Source: WTFY01 sp965220875
GTDB taxonomy: Bacteria > Pseudomonadota > Gammaproteobacteria > UBA4575
Assembly: GCA_965220875.1 (NCBI GenBank)
Contig: OZ244849.1
Span: forward strand, 186,001-250,000
Reading direction: 5' to 3'
DNA length: 64,000 nt
Below are positions 54,464 to 63,852 of the stretch, one piece after another. Made by a program: the position numbers and the translations under genes. Positions within the stretch are counted from its first letter, which is position 1. Every line of letters begins with the position of its first letter. Below the pieces are notes generated by a model that did not search any database, was not told the DNA's origin, and worked only from the letters and a program-made list of their open reading frames with translations.

Positions 54464-55815
54464 GTAGCCAGCTCCCTGAAACAACTTTCAAAGTCCATGC
54501 CGCGTTCGCTGTAATCCTGATACATATCAAGGCTTGAGCATGCCGGCGATAACAAGACTTTATCGCCGGCTACAGAAAGTTTCTTGGCTATTGTTACAGC
54601 TTCATGCATTGAACTGGCTGAGTGAACGCATGCCGCACCAGTCACAGCCCGCCGCAACAGGTCCGCATCACGCCCAAACAAGATGACGTGTTTTGCATGC
54701 CTAGCCACTGCAGCGCGAAATTGGTCCAAGTCACCTCCTTTGAAAACACCTCCTGCCAACAACACAACATTGTCGTTCAGGCTTCGTAACGAGGCGATAG
54801 AGGCACCTATATTGGTACCCTTGGAATCATTGAACCATTCGACACCATTTAGCACACCGACCCGAGAAAGCCTGTGTGGTAATCCTTTGAAGCTGGCCAA
54901 AACCAGCAACATTTTTTCCATTGGCAGACTCAGCACATCGCCTATCGCCAATGCAGCAAGCGCATTCAGGACCCCAGACTCACCTGGAACTGCAAGTTCA
55001 TCGATTGGAAACAGGTGCTCATCACCCTTGGCCAGGTAGGTACGCGTACCCCGGGGTCGCAGCCCAAATTCACCTTCAAGTGGACCATCCAAACCAAAAC
55101 TGGAAATCGCCCCTGAGGTTTCCATATTTGAAACGTACTCGTCACCACGGTTGACAACACTGTTGGTTGCATGCGCGTAAATCCCTGCCTTGATCTCGGC
55201 ATAGCGTTCCAACGTTTCATGCCTATCCAGATGGTCTGCTGAAATATTCAGCACCGTGCTGACATGAGGTTTCAACGATTTTGTAGATTCAAGCTGGAAA
55301 CTTGATAACTCCAGAACAAAAAGCTCTGCATCATACAGATCAAGAAGCTCCAATGCTGGTCGGCCAACATTGCCTCCAGCATATGCGCGTACCCCAGAAG
55401 CACATGCCATGTCTGTAACCAGTTGCACAACCGTGCTTTTCCCGTTCGAACCGGTCACTGCTACAACTGGAATCTGGTTGGCCATGGCAAATAATTCGAT
55501 ATCCCCAAAGCATTCCGCACCTTGAGAAATCGCATACTGAATTGCAGGTTCCCTCAGGTCTACACCGGGACTTACAATGATCTGTCTGGCATCGGCAAAC
55601 AATTGTGCGGACAAAGCCCCTGAATAGACAGGGGTACCCGGAAATTCCTGTATGAAGGAACTGAGTCCGGATGGATCCTCTCGGGTATCAGCCATTACAA
55701 ATGGCAAAGCTAGACTGTCAAAATGACGTGCAACAGACACACCAGTTTTTCCCAGTCCAACAATGACTCGCTTATGATCGCTGTCTGTCATCGGTGTCAG
55801 CAGGGCCAGTTCCAT
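54460..55815 (-). CDS. murD: UDP-N-acetylmuramoyl-L-alanine--D-glutamate ligase MurD
   Basis: MurD adds D-Glu. The 451-residue Mur ligase has VIVGLGKTGVSVARH at the N-terminus, the P-loop VTGSNGKST and WFNDSKGTN near residue 330 with the conserved Asp-Ser-Lys. The ATG at 55815 is 4 bp after the mraY stop; an in-frame ATG eight codons later is possible. Its end overlaps ftsW by four bases. Confidence 0.97.
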   Translation of the reverse strand: MELALLTPMTDSDHKRVIVGLGKTGVSVARHFDSLALPFVMADTREDPSGLSSFIQEFPGTPVYSGALSAQLFADARQIIVSPGVDLREPAIQYAISQGAECFGDIELFAMANQIPVVAVTGSNGKSTVVQLVTDMACASGVRAYAGGNVGRPALELLDLYDAELFVLELSSFQLESTKSLKPHVSTVLNISADHLDRHETLERYAEIKAGIYAHATNSVVNRGDEYVSNMETSGAISSFGLDGPLEGEFGLRPRGTRTYLAKGDEHLFPIDELAVPGESGVLNALAALAIGDVLSLPMEKMLLVLASFKGLPHRLSRVGVLNGVEWFNDSKGTNIGASIASLRSLNDNVVLLAGGVFKGGDLDQFRAAVARHAKHVILFGRDADLLRRAVTGAACVHSASSMHEAVTIAKKLSVAGDKVLLSPACSSLDMYQDYSERGMDFESCFRELAT

Positions 55816-55819
55816 AGAA

Positions 55820-56902
55820 TTACCGGATTTTCAACGTTGCAAGGCTGATAAGCATGAGTACAAACGTGATAATCCAACAGCGCACAATCACTTTTGGTTC
55901 TGGCCATCCTCTTAGTTCAAAGTGATGGTGCAGGGGCGCCATTTTAAAAATTCTCTTACCCGTCATCTTGAAAGATGCAACCTGAATAATCACGGAAACT
56001 GTTTCAATCACGAAAATTCCACCCACAATCATCAAAACGATTTCCTGGTGTACCAGCACAGCGAGCATGCCCAATGCCGAACCTAGTGCAAGTGCACCTA
56101 CATCGCCCATAAACACTTGTGCGGGGTAAGCGTTGTACCAGAGGAACCCCAGGCCAGCCCCTACAATTGATCCGCAAAATATGACCAGTTCTCCTGCAAG
56201 CGGCAGATATGGCATCGCAAGATAATCTGCAAAATTTATGTTTCCGCTCACGTAAGCGAATATGCCCAGGGTGCTTGCAACGATCACAACAGGCATGATT
56301 GCCAGGCCATCCAGACCATCTGTAAGGTTCACAGCATTGCTGGAGCCAACAACCACGATATACGTGAGCAATATAAACCAGACACCCAGTGGGACAATTA
56401 CATTTTTAAAAAATGGGACATAGAGTGTGTACTCGACAGGGCTCTCAGCAGTGTAATACAACAGCACAGCCACAAAGATCCCTATGACAGACTGCCAAAA
56501 ATACTTACTCTTGGCTGAAAGGCCCTTACTTGACCCGCCCAGCAATTTTTTTATGTCATCAACTGCACCGATTAGCCCAAACATGATTGTCGTAGCCAAT
56601 ACAAACCACACATACCGGTTAGTCAAGTCACTCCACAAAATCGCACTGAGAAAAACTGCGAACAGCAGAAATACACCACCCATGGTGGGTGTGCCTGCTT
56701 TACCCAAGTGCGACTCGGGTCCGTCATCCCTGATGTTCTGATTTACCCTGTAATCTCCGAGTTTTCGAATAATAACTGGGCCCGTTGCCAGACAGATAGT
56801 AAAGGCTGTGAGCACGGCTAAAATGGAACGAAGGGTAAGGTACTGGAAGACATTGAATCCAGAATGGAAATTCTCCAGGTACTCAAACAGTTCAAGCAGC
56901 AT
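55820..56902 (-). CDS. mraY: Phospho-N-acetylmuramoyl-pentapeptide-transferase MraY
   Basis: MraY makes lipid I from UDP-MurNAc-pentapeptide and undecaprenyl phosphate. The ATG at 56902 gives 360 residues, exactly the E. coli length, and the usual MLLELFEYL ... FNVFQYLTLR start; the longer frame to 56974 overlaps murF. About ten membrane helices are seen, with the catalytic AVDDIKKLLGGSSKGLS and NLTDGLDGLA motifs and the APLHHHFE tail. Confidence 0.98.
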   Translation of the reverse strand: MLLELFEYLENFHSGFNVFQYLTLRSILAVLTAFTICLATGPVIIRKLGDYRVNQNIRDDGPESHLGKAGTPTMGGVFLLFAVFLSAILWSDLTNRYVWFVLATTIMFGLIGAVDDIKKLLGGSSKGLSAKSKYFWQSVIGIFVAVLLYYTAESPVEYTLYVPFFKNVIVPLGVWFILLTYIVVVGSSNAVNLTDGLDGLAIMPVVIVASTLGIFAYVSGNINFADYLAMPYLPLAGELVIFCGSIVGAGLGFLWYNAYPAQVFMGDVGALALGSALGMLAVLVHQEIVLMIVGGIFVIETVSVIIQVASFKMTGKRIFKMAPLHHHFELRGWPEPKVIVRCWIITFVLMLISLATLKIR

Positions 56903-58256
56903 GTTCTGTACAAGCGCCTCCCAGATCGACATGTGCACGAATTCCTTCAACGACTTTTTCCATGTGCATGGCACGAGAACCTTTCACCAGCACACATACT
57001 TGGTCATTCAAATCTTGCTGCAAGGCCTCCACAACCTCCAGGTGACTCTTGAAATGTTCTGCACCATCACCAAACGCATCAACAGCATGGACGACCCACT
57101 GACCTAAACCAAGCAGTCGAACCACACCGGATTTTTTTGCCATAATTCCAGCTTTTCTGTGCAGGGCCATACTCTCTGCACCCAGTTCGCCCATATCTCC
57201 GAGCACCAGCCAGTGTGCTCCAGGCTCTCGCGCCTGTACATCCAGGGCCACGGATAGTGAAGCTGGATTCGCATTGTAAGAATCATCCAAGACGCTTGAG
57301 CCACAGATACCTTCAATTCGCACCAGTCTCCCTGGTACAGGCTGTAAAGACTCTATCCCTGCACGGATATCTTCAAGTTCAACACCAAGTCCCGTGCACA
57401 CAGCTGTTGCTGCCAGTGCATTGTAAACAGCGTGCTGACCAAGCAACTTGAGTTCAGCATGAATTTCACCAGCAGGCGTACTGATCTTTATCAGATTCAA
57501 ATCATCTGTTTCAGCGAAGACATCTGCATTTTGACGGATTCCAAACGATATCTGCTTGCGGGTCCCGATATCATGCAGCCAAAGAGGACGATACGGTTCA
57601 TCAGCATTGACCACGGCAATGCCTTCCGGATTCATAAATCGATACAACTCTGCTTTTGCCCGCGCTACCCCTTCCAGCGAACCAAATCCTTCAAGATGTG
57701 CCGGTCCGATATTGTGAACTATACCGATATCGGGTTTGGCAATCTGAGTAAGGCTTGCGATTTCACCAGCATGGTTAGCCCCCATTTCAATCACTGCAAA
57801 GCGATGGTGCTCATTCATTTCAAGCAGCGTGAGGGGTACACCAATATGATTGTTCAAATTGCCTTTAGTAGCTAGAACCTCACCCTGAGTTTCCAGAATC
57901 TGTCTGGTCAACTCTTTGACAGAAGTTTTGCCATTGGAACCTGTAATACCAATTACCGGGATTTTGAATTTTTCACGCCATGCTTCCGCCAAGCTTTGCA
58001 ATGCAACATAAGTATTGCGTACCACGACTTGTGGCTTTGCTATGTCCAGTTCGCGTTCGACGAGCAAACCTCCGGCATGACTGGCTTTCCCTGCCAGAAT
58101 AAACTCATGCGGGTCAAACCTTTCGCCCACCAATGCGACAAACAAATTACCCTGCTGCATGTCTCTTGTGTCAGTGGAGATGCCCAGCAAGGTCTTGTTT
58201 TCTCCTATGTGCTTGCCACCAGTAATTCGTGCTATTTCAGAAAGGTCAAGCTTCAT
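56892..58256 (-). CDS. murF: UDP-N-acetylmuramoyl-tripeptide--D-alanyl-D-alanine ligase MurF
   Basis: MurF adds D-Ala-D-Ala to complete the pentapeptide. The ATG at 58256 gives 454 residues (E. coli 452). It has the P-loop GITGSNGKTSVKE, VIEMGANHAGEI and DDSYNANPASL motifs. It overlaps murE by 11 bp and mraY by 11 bp, so coupling is likely on both sides. Confidence 0.98.
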   Translation of the reverse strand: MKLDLSEIARITGGKHIGENKTLLGISTDTRDMQQGNLFVALVGERFDPHEFILAGKASHAGGLLVERELDIAKPQVVVRNTYVALQSLAEAWREKFKIPVIGITGSNGKTSVKELTRQILETQGEVLATKGNLNNHIGVPLTLLEMNEHHRFAVIEMGANHAGEIASLTQIAKPDIGIVHNIGPAHLEGFGSLEGVARAKAELYRFMNPEGIAVVNADEPYRPLWLHDIGTRKQISFGIRQNADVFAETDDLNLIKISTPAGEIHAELKLLGQHAVYNALAATAVCTGLGVELEDIRAGIESLQPVPGRLVRIEGICGSSVLDDSYNANPASLSVALDVQAREPGAHWLVLGDMGELGAESMALHRKAGIMAKKSGVVRLLGLGQWVVHAVDAFGDGAEHFKSHLEVVEALQQDLNDQVCVLVKGSRAMHMEKVVEGIRAHVDLGGACTEHAA

Positions 58257-59781
58257 TCGGATACTCCTGCAAACACCGCGCAGCCGTTTTCCTATCATCG
58301 AAATACAGGCATTCTCCTTTAACAAGCTGCATGGTCTCATGGCCTTTCCCAGCTATCAGCACCGTATCTCCTGGCCCGGCTTCATTAATTGCAAAGACTA
58401 TCGCCTGCTCCCGATCATGAATTACGGAATAACTGGCAGCAGACGAAAACCCTCTCATGACATCCTGTACGATACCTTCTGGATCTTCATACCTCGGATT
58501 GTCATCCGTGATAACCGCATGGTCAGCAAGCGACTCAACTGCCCGGGCCATAAATTCGCGTTTTCCCTGATCTCGATCACCTCCGCAGCCGAAGACACAC
58601 CAAAGCTTGCCAGTACATGTTTCACGCAAGGCCTGGAGGACACTCGACAATGCCTGGGGAGTATGAGCGTAATCCACCAGCACGGTTGGAGAGTTCTGCG
58701 TACCTGTAATCCACTCCATTCTTCCCGGTGCGGTACGTACAAAAGAAAGAACATGTGTCACCTCATCCAGTCCATGCCCATTGACCAGCAACACTCCTGC
58801 AGCAGCCAGAATATTGCTGACATTGAATTTTCCGCAAAGATCAGTTTTGATGACGGCGTCTCCCCAGCTTGAATGAATATCGATCTCTGTACTCCTTTCG
58901 CCACAATGGATCTTTTGGGCATGTACATAATAATCAGCTGCCGAGTAACGCTTGTCGCAGGTGTACGAGACCACGCAGAGGTGTGAACCTGCCTCATGAG
59001 CCAACCTGCGCCCAAACGCATCATCTCCATTGATTACAGTATTTTTCAGGCCAGGCACCTGAAATAAGATTCTTTTGGAATTTTTGTAATCATTCAAAGA
59101 TGTATGGTAGTTCAAATGGTCGCGGCCCAGGTTTGTAAAGACAGCCGTGTCCACAGATATTCCATTCAACCTGCCCTGCTTCAGGCCGTGTGATGAAGCT
59201 TCAATGACTACATGTGGAATGCCTGCAGAAACAAATCCTTGTAGCAATGCTTGCATGTAAACTGCATCGGGAGTTGTTATACGGGCTCCAGTAAGGCTCG
59301 GATGAACCCCATACCCCAGCGTGCCGATCACACCACAGGGAATCTCAAGTTGCTCATACGCCTGTGCAATATACTGGCTGACTGAAGTTTTGCCGTCAGT
59401 ACCGGTCACACCTATCACGTTGAGATGTGCCGAAGGATTTTGGTAAAACCTTCCTGCGATATGACCCACTATGTGGCGCAACTCAGGCACCTTGATACAT
59501 GGCACCGAACTTGGGAGTTTGTCTTTTCGGGCTTGGGTGCCCGGTTCCCAAACTAATGCCGCAGCACCTCTTGCTGCTGCCTGCTCACTATATCTCAGAC
59601 CATGTTCCTCTGTACCCTGCACTGCAAAAAACAGATCTCCCGGTTCCACTGTTCGACTATCCAAGCTCAGCCCAGAAATCATCACGTCGTTACTTATTTT
59701 TTGCATCTGGGCATACCCAGCCAGCAAGTCTGTTAGTAACCAAGGAGATGACAGGGCTCGTTTGCATGAATCATCCAGCAT
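58246..59781 (-). CDS. murE: UDP-MurNAc-L-Ala-D-Glu--meso-diaminopimelate ligase MurE
   Basis: MurE adds the third residue of the stem peptide. The 511 residues include the P-loop GVTGTDGKTS (GTDGKT at 127-132). The specificity motif is DNPR at 427-430, which marks the meso-diaminopimelate enzyme rather than the lysine type; this agrees with dapA in the window and a Gram-negative wall. It overlaps the end of ftsI by 11 bp. Confidence 0.98.
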   Translation of the reverse strand: MLDDSCKRALSSPWLLTDLLAGYAQMQKISNDVMISGLSLDSRTVEPGDLFFAVQGTEEHGLRYSEQAAARGAAALVWEPGTQARKDKLPSSVPCIKVPELRHIVGHIAGRFYQNPSAHLNVIGVTGTDGKTSVSQYIAQAYEQLEIPCGVIGTLGYGVHPSLTGARITTPDAVYMQALLQGFVSAGIPHVVIEASSHGLKQGRLNGISVDTAVFTNLGRDHLNYHTSLNDYKNSKRILFQVPGLKNTVINGDDAFGRRLAHEAGSHLCVVSYTCDKRYSAADYYVHAQKIHCGERSTEIDIHSSWGDAVIKTDLCGKFNVSNILAAAGVLLVNGHGLDEVTHVLSFVRTAPGRMEWITGTQNSPTVLVDYAHTPQALSSVLQALRETCTGKLWCVFGCGGDRDQGKREFMARAVESLADHAVITDDNPRYEDPEGIVQDVMRGFSSAASYSVIHDREQAIVFAINEAGPGDTVLIAGKGHETMQLVKGECLYFDDRKTAARCLQEYPNEA

Positions 59782-61483
59782 GATTCAGGGGAGAATGAAC
59801 GGTACCTGCACGTAAGGGAACATTATCCGGAGCAACATCCAATATGCGCAACGCCCCACTCATAATTTTCGAGAACACGGGAGCAGCTACAGCACCACCA
59901 TAATAGGCACCTTTGCTGGGTTCATCGACCATCACCACAAGTACCAGCTTGGGGTCACTTGCCGGTGCCATGCCAGCAAAAAGGGAAATGTATTTATCCG
60001 AGGCGTAAGCCTCTCCAACAAGCTTACGTACAGTCCCCGTTTTGCCGGCAATATGATATCCAGGAACGGCAGCACGGGAACCCGTGCCATGTTCAGAGAC
60101 GACTGAATTCAGGACAGAACGCACATGTTCAGCTGTTTGTGAAGAGATTACCCTAGGCAAGAATTTCAAGGTGCTGTCCGAATCGGAATTTCGTAGCATC
60201 GAGATGGATAACTGCCTGCCATCAGTGGCCAGTACCGTGTATGCGCGTGCAAGTTGCAAGGTGGTCATGGATAATCCATAGCCATAAGCCATCGTTGCAT
60301 GCTCAGTTTTATGCCAGTCACGAAAATTTTTCAGATACCCATGGGCTTCGCCCGGAAAGCCGAAACCTGTTGATTGACCAATGCCTATGGAATTATAAAG
60401 ATTCCATAAATCCGGTCTGGGAATCTGCATTGCAATTTTTACAGCCCCGATGTTGCTTGACTTGAGCAAGACGTTATTGACCGACAATGGGCCAAAATTC
60501 CTGATGTCCCGAATCGTATACTTGCCAATTTTGTAGAAGCCAGGAGTAGTATCAATTACTGTATCCGGGAAATAACGCCTGGATTCCAATGCCAGTGCCA
60601 CAACAAAGGGTTTTATTGTGGACCCTGGTTCAAATACGTCTGTGACTGCGCGATTCCGCAAAGTTTGCGGTTTGTATCCCTTGCGATTATTCGGGTTAAA
60701 CGAGGGAACGTTGACCATGGCAATCACTTCACCTGTCTTGGCATCAATCATGACAGCCGAGGCTGAACTGGCACCGTGTTGAATATAGCCTGCTTTCAAC
60801 TCACGATAGGCCAGATACTGAACTCTTCGATCTATGCTTAATGTCACATTTCGACCAGGTCTTGGAATCTTTATGGCTTCAACGTCTTCGACTATCCGAT
60901 TCAGCTGGTCCTTGATCACTTTCTTGGAGCCAGGCTGCCCTGCCAACCAGTTCTCGTACGCAAGCTCGATGCCTTCTTGACCCCTGTCGTCAATGTTAGT
61001 AAATCCAAGAAGATGAGAACTTACTTCGGCCGTTGGGTAGTAGCGCCTGTACTCTCGCTGCAAATAAATTCCTGGCAAATCAGATTGTTTTAATTTCTCG
61101 GCTTGATGAGGAGTGATATGGCGTTTCAAGTAGAGGAACTGCCGGGTTTTTTTCTGTTCAAGCTTCCTTGTCAGGTCGCCTGTTTCCAGACCCAGAATTT
61201 TCCCGACACGCTTAACAGACTCACGGTTAGCCAGTACTTCAACAGGATTAGCCCACACTGAATTTACCGGCGTGCTCACTGCGAGTAATTGACCGCTGCG
61301 ATCCAGGATCATTCCTCGATATGCAGGAATTTCAACTACTCGCAAGTGACGCGCCTGCCCTTCCTCCTCTAAGAACTCATGATTAAATAATTGCAAATAT
61401 ACGGCCCTTACAAACAAGACTACGATACCCAGTACAAATACTGACAGGACAAAATACCGTCTCCACCTGTAGTCCGGTGTCAT
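59771..61483 (-). CDS. ftsI: Septal transpeptidase FtsI (PBP3)
   Basis: FtsI cross-links septal peptidoglycan. The 570-residue class B PBP has a short cytoplasmic tail, one membrane anchor (about 9-28), the pedestal domain with YRGMILDRSGQLLA, and the transpeptidase domain with Ser288-x-x-Lys291 (GSTIKPF), SSN at 342-344 and KTG at 481-483. All catalytic motifs are intact. Start is 4 bp downstream of the ftsL stop. Confidence 0.98.
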   Translation of the reverse strand: MTPDYRWRRYFVLSVFVLGIVVLFVRAVYLQLFNHEFLEEEGQARHLRVVEIPAYRGMILDRSGQLLAVSTPVNSVWANPVEVLANRESVKRVGKILGLETGDLTRKLEQKKTRQFLYLKRHITPHQAEKLKQSDLPGIYLQREYRRYYPTAEVSSHLLGFTNIDDRGQEGIELAYENWLAGQPGSKKVIKDQLNRIVEDVEAIKIPRPGRNVTLSIDRRVQYLAYRELKAGYIQHGASSASAVMIDAKTGEVIAMVNVPSFNPNNRKGYKPQTLRNRAVTDVFEPGSTIKPFVVALALESRRYFPDTVIDTTPGFYKIGKYTIRDIRNFGPLSVNNVLLKSSNIGAVKIAMQIPRPDLWNLYNSIGIGQSTGFGFPGEAHGYLKNFRDWHKTEHATMAYGYGLSMTTLQLARAYTVLATDGRQLSISMLRNSDSDSTLKFLPRVISSQTAEHVRSVLNSVVSEHGTGSRAAVPGYHIAGKTGTVRKLVGEAYASDKYISLFAGMAPASDPKLVLVVMVDEPSKGAYYGGAVAAPVFSKIMSGALRILDVAPDNVPLRAGTVHSPLNHAG

Positions 61484-61487
61484 GGCT

Positions 61488-61760
61488 TCATTGCAATTTC
61501 AAAAGTACAAGTTTTTCATTACGGACATGACTCATGCCCAGCTTTTCGCGTGCAAGCTTCTCAACTCTGGCATATGTGAGCCAAGTGCTTTGCTCCAACT
61601 GCAAACGCCCCCACTCGACCTGCAGTTCATCGAACCTGTCCTGCAGGCTCTGCAACTCGATAAACTCTTTCCGGATCGAATGCTTTGAATACACAATGCC
61701 GACTCCAGTAAGTACGTTTGCTGTGAGCAACAATGCCACAAGTATGAATCTGCTTATCAT
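61488..61760 (-). CDS. ftsL: Cell division protein FtsL
   Basis: A 90-residue bitopic membrane protein with a membrane helix at about 4-24 and a coiled coil (ELQSLQDRFDELQVEWGRLQ, about 36-55), which pairs with FtsB and binds FtsQ. Sequence conservation in FtsL is low, so the call leans on topology and its place between rsmH (4 bp overlap) and ftsI. Confidence 0.93.
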   Translation of the reverse strand: MISRFILVALLLTANVLTGVGIVYSKHSIRKEFIELQSLQDRFDELQVEWGRLQLEQSTWLTYARVEKLAREKLGMSHVRNEKLVLLKLQ

Positions 61761-62686
61761 GCAATTCTCTCCAGAACATGCAGCTTCGCGCTTCGCGCCC
61801 TAGAGTTTGAAATAATTTCATCCTGGGAAGGAAATACGGGTTTGCATACCCTCCTCAGCTTTGGCTTGGGTAAGTCGACTGCAGGTAATTTACGCGGCAA
61901 GCCGGAATGGCTTTGATTTCGAAATACGGATTTCACAACTTGGTCTTCAAGTGAATGAAATGTTATTACCAGCATGCGCCCGGATTCTGCGAGCAGCCCA
62001 ATGCCTTCATTCAAACCAGTTTTCAGCATTTTCAGCTCCTGGTTGATGAATATGCGGATCGCCTGAAAAGTACGGGTAGCAGGATGCTTCTTTTCACAAG
62101 ACCTGCCAATTGCCTTGCTCACAACGTCAGCCAGTTGTCTTGTCGTACTTATGGGGCGCTCACTCTTTCTTGAGATAATCGCTGCAGCAACCCTTTTCGA
62201 GTATCGCTCTTCCCCGTACATTCTCAATACTTCCTCCAGGCTGTGGAAATTCACTCTTTGCAACCAGTCCGCTGCAGTGATGCCTTCTTTCGTGTTCATT
62301 CGCATGTCAAGCGACCCTTCCAGTAAAAAACTGAATCCCCTCCTTGGATCATCAAGCTGTGCAGAGGAAACCCCCAAATCAAATAAAATCCCGTTGACTT
62401 TCCCTGCAAACCCATACTTTTCAACAACCTTTGACACTCTTGCAAAGTTTTCATACTCGATCCTCACACGACAGTCCTTGCCAAGCAGTTGTCTGGCGTA
62501 TGCAATCGCGTCAGGGTCCTGGTCAAGCACTAAGAGGCAGCCTCTACTATTCAATCTTTTCAAAACCTCGCAACTGTGCCCTCCACGACCGAATGTACAA
62601 TCTACATAAATTCCATCAGGCTCTATATCTAATGCCTCCACGACTTCCCTGACCAAGACAGGCTGATGCAGAGTTGTCTGCACCAT
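61757..62686 (-). CDS. rsmH: 16S rRNA (cytosine1402-N4)-methyltransferase RsmH
   Basis: RsmH (MraW) methylates N4 of C1402 of 16S rRNA in the decoding centre; the neighbouring rsmI gene product (partial, end of window) adds the 2'-O-methyl group to the same base. The 309 residues include the SAM motif YVDCTFGRGGHS, GILFDLGVSSAQLD and FHSLEDQVVK. Its ATG overlaps the mraZ stop by one base (TAATG). Confidence 0.98.
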   Translation of the reverse strand: MVQTTLHQPVLVREVVEALDIEPDGIYVDCTFGRGGHSCEVLKRLNSRGCLLVLDQDPDAIAYARQLLGKDCRVRIEYENFARVSKVVEKYGFAGKVNGILFDLGVSSAQLDDPRRGFSFLLEGSLDMRMNTKEGITAADWLQRVNFHSLEEVLRMYGEERYSKRVAAAIISRKSERPISTTRQLADVVSKAIGRSCEKKHPATRTFQAIRIFINQELKMLKTGLNEGIGLLAESGRMLVITFHSLEDQVVKSVFRNQSHSGLPRKLPAVDLPKPKLRRVCKPVFPSQDEIISNSRARSAKLHVLERIA

Positions 62687-63135
62687 TAAATTAATAGCTT
62701 TTCAAGCGCGGTCGTGATGCTGTCCGACTGATTTTCCTCCTGAACCCAAGACTCACGCATTTTCAGCCACTTATCCCGGTCCCATAGTTCAAACTTGTTA
62801 CCCAACCCGACCAAGACAGTACGCTTGTTCAGTTCAGCAAACTGTCGCAGCGGAGGAGGAAGTAGCACACGGAACTGGCCATCAATCTCACATTCTGTCG
62901 CATGCCCCAGCAGCAGGCGCTGCACGCGCCTGACCTGCTTTTCTCTACTGGGCAACTGTGTCAGGTGCTGTTCAATACGCTCCCACTCGGGCAGCGGGTA
63001 GATCAGCAAACACCCTATATCAACAGTGACGATCAGACTGCCACCACATGACTGTTGGATACTCTCACGATACCGAGACGGAACGGACATGCGGCCCTTT
63101 GCATCCAAATTAAGATCGTTTATTCCCCTGAACAT
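62686..63135 (-). CDS. mraZ: Transcriptional regulator MraZ
   Basis: MraZ is a DNA-binding protein with two AbrB-like swapped hairpin repeats that controls the dcw cluster. The ATG at 63135 gives 149 residues beginning MFRGINDLNLDAKGRMSVPS; a GTG one codon earlier is possible. The second repeat includes CEIDGQFRVLLPPPLRQFA. Three MraZ boxes lie just upstream, so the gene is probably autoregulated. Confidence 0.97.
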   Translation of the reverse strand: MFRGINDLNLDAKGRMSVPSRYRESIQQSCGGSLIVTVDIGCLLIYPLPEWERIEQHLTQLPSREKQVRRVQRLLLGHATECEIDGQFRVLLPPPLRQFAELNKRTVLVGLGNKFELWDRDKWLKMRESWVQEENQSDSITTALEKLLI

Positions 63136-63158
63136 CACTTTTTATCATGGGACTTTAT

Positions 63159-63182
63159 CCCATACTCTCCCACTTTGCCCCA
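63159..63182 (-). promoter_or_regulatory. MraZ operator: three TGGG boxes with 10 bp period
   Basis: On the minus strand TGGG occurs at 63182-63179, 63172-63169 and 63162-63159, each followed by six bases, so the boxes lie on one face of the helix. This matches the known MraZ binding repeats (TGGG repeated every ten bases). They start ten bases downstream of the -10 element, near the expected transcription start, fitting repression. Confidence 0.9.
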
Positions 63183-63191
63183 CTTTTTAAC

Positions 63192-63220
63192 ACTATAGAA
63201 ACGAGTTTGCCTGATTGCAA
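63192..63220 (-). promoter_or_regulatory. Promoter of the dcw cluster (PmraZ)
   Basis: Minus-strand TTGCAA (63215-63220) and TATAGT (63192-63197) are separated by exactly 17 bp. Transcription would start near 63185, in the MraZ boxes, giving a leader of about 50 bases. Confidence 0.75.
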
Positions 63221-63443
63221 GCAAAACTGTTTAAAAATGCTAAAAAATTCTTGCTAGACAGATAGTTAAGGAGTATTCCTGCCCAGAAATTCCTCGCAGT
63301 ATTATCAATAAACTACTTTGAATATGAAGAGTTAAAGTGAAAAGATAAGGTTCAACATTAAGAATGTGAAGAAAACCTATGACAATGGACTCTCGTGAGA
63401 AATATTCAGGCCAGATGAAGGAGAACACCTCCATCTGTATAAG

Positions 63444-63836
63444 GCTGGAGCCTGCCTGTAAGCCGGGTTCTGTCTAGGACAGCCATTCATCTAGGATTCA
63501 TGTCACCATGAACCTCTAGCAACCTACCCAGGGGCCATATGGGCCATATGCTGGAAAATTCCGTGCCCCTCTATTTGGTCTTGCTCCGGGTGGGGTTTGC
63601 CTAGCCACAGCTATTACTAGCTGTGCGGTGTGCTCTTACCACGCCGTTTCACCCTTACCTGAAACACGCGCCTGAAATTAGGCAGACGGTCAACAGGCGG
63701 TCTACTCTCTGTTGCACTTTCCATGGACTCACATCCTCCAGGCGTTACCTGGCACCTTGCCCACGGAGCCCGGACTTTCCTCCACCCTGAATATTCACCT
63801 AGAATTCAGAATGGCGACTGCCCGGCAGACTCCAGC
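63444..63836 (-). ncRNA. rnpB: RNase P RNA (type A)
   Basis: The RNA component of ribonuclease P, which matures tRNA 5' ends. Helix P1 pairs GCTGGAGTCTGCC (63836-63824) with GGCAGGCTCCAGC (63456-63444), which sets the approximate ends at about 393 nt. Conserved blocks are present in order: GAGGAAAGTCCGGGCTCC, GGTAAGGGTGAAACGG, GGTAAGAGCACACCGC, AACCCCACCCGGAGCAAGAC, GGGTAGGTTGC and AGATGAATGGCTGTC, then ACAGAACCCGGCTTA. The P13/P14 region carries a tandem CATATGGCC repeat. It lies between rsmI and mraZ. Confidence 0.97.
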
Positions 63837-63852
63837 GCCTACAGTATCACAC

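Larger units (their letters stand above)
63136..63443. other. Interval between mraZ and rnpB (308 bp)
   Basis: The mraZ-proximal 90 bp hold the promoter and MraZ boxes. The rest, 63221-63443, is AT-rich with no gene or clear intrinsic terminator for rnpB that I could see. Confidence 0.6.
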
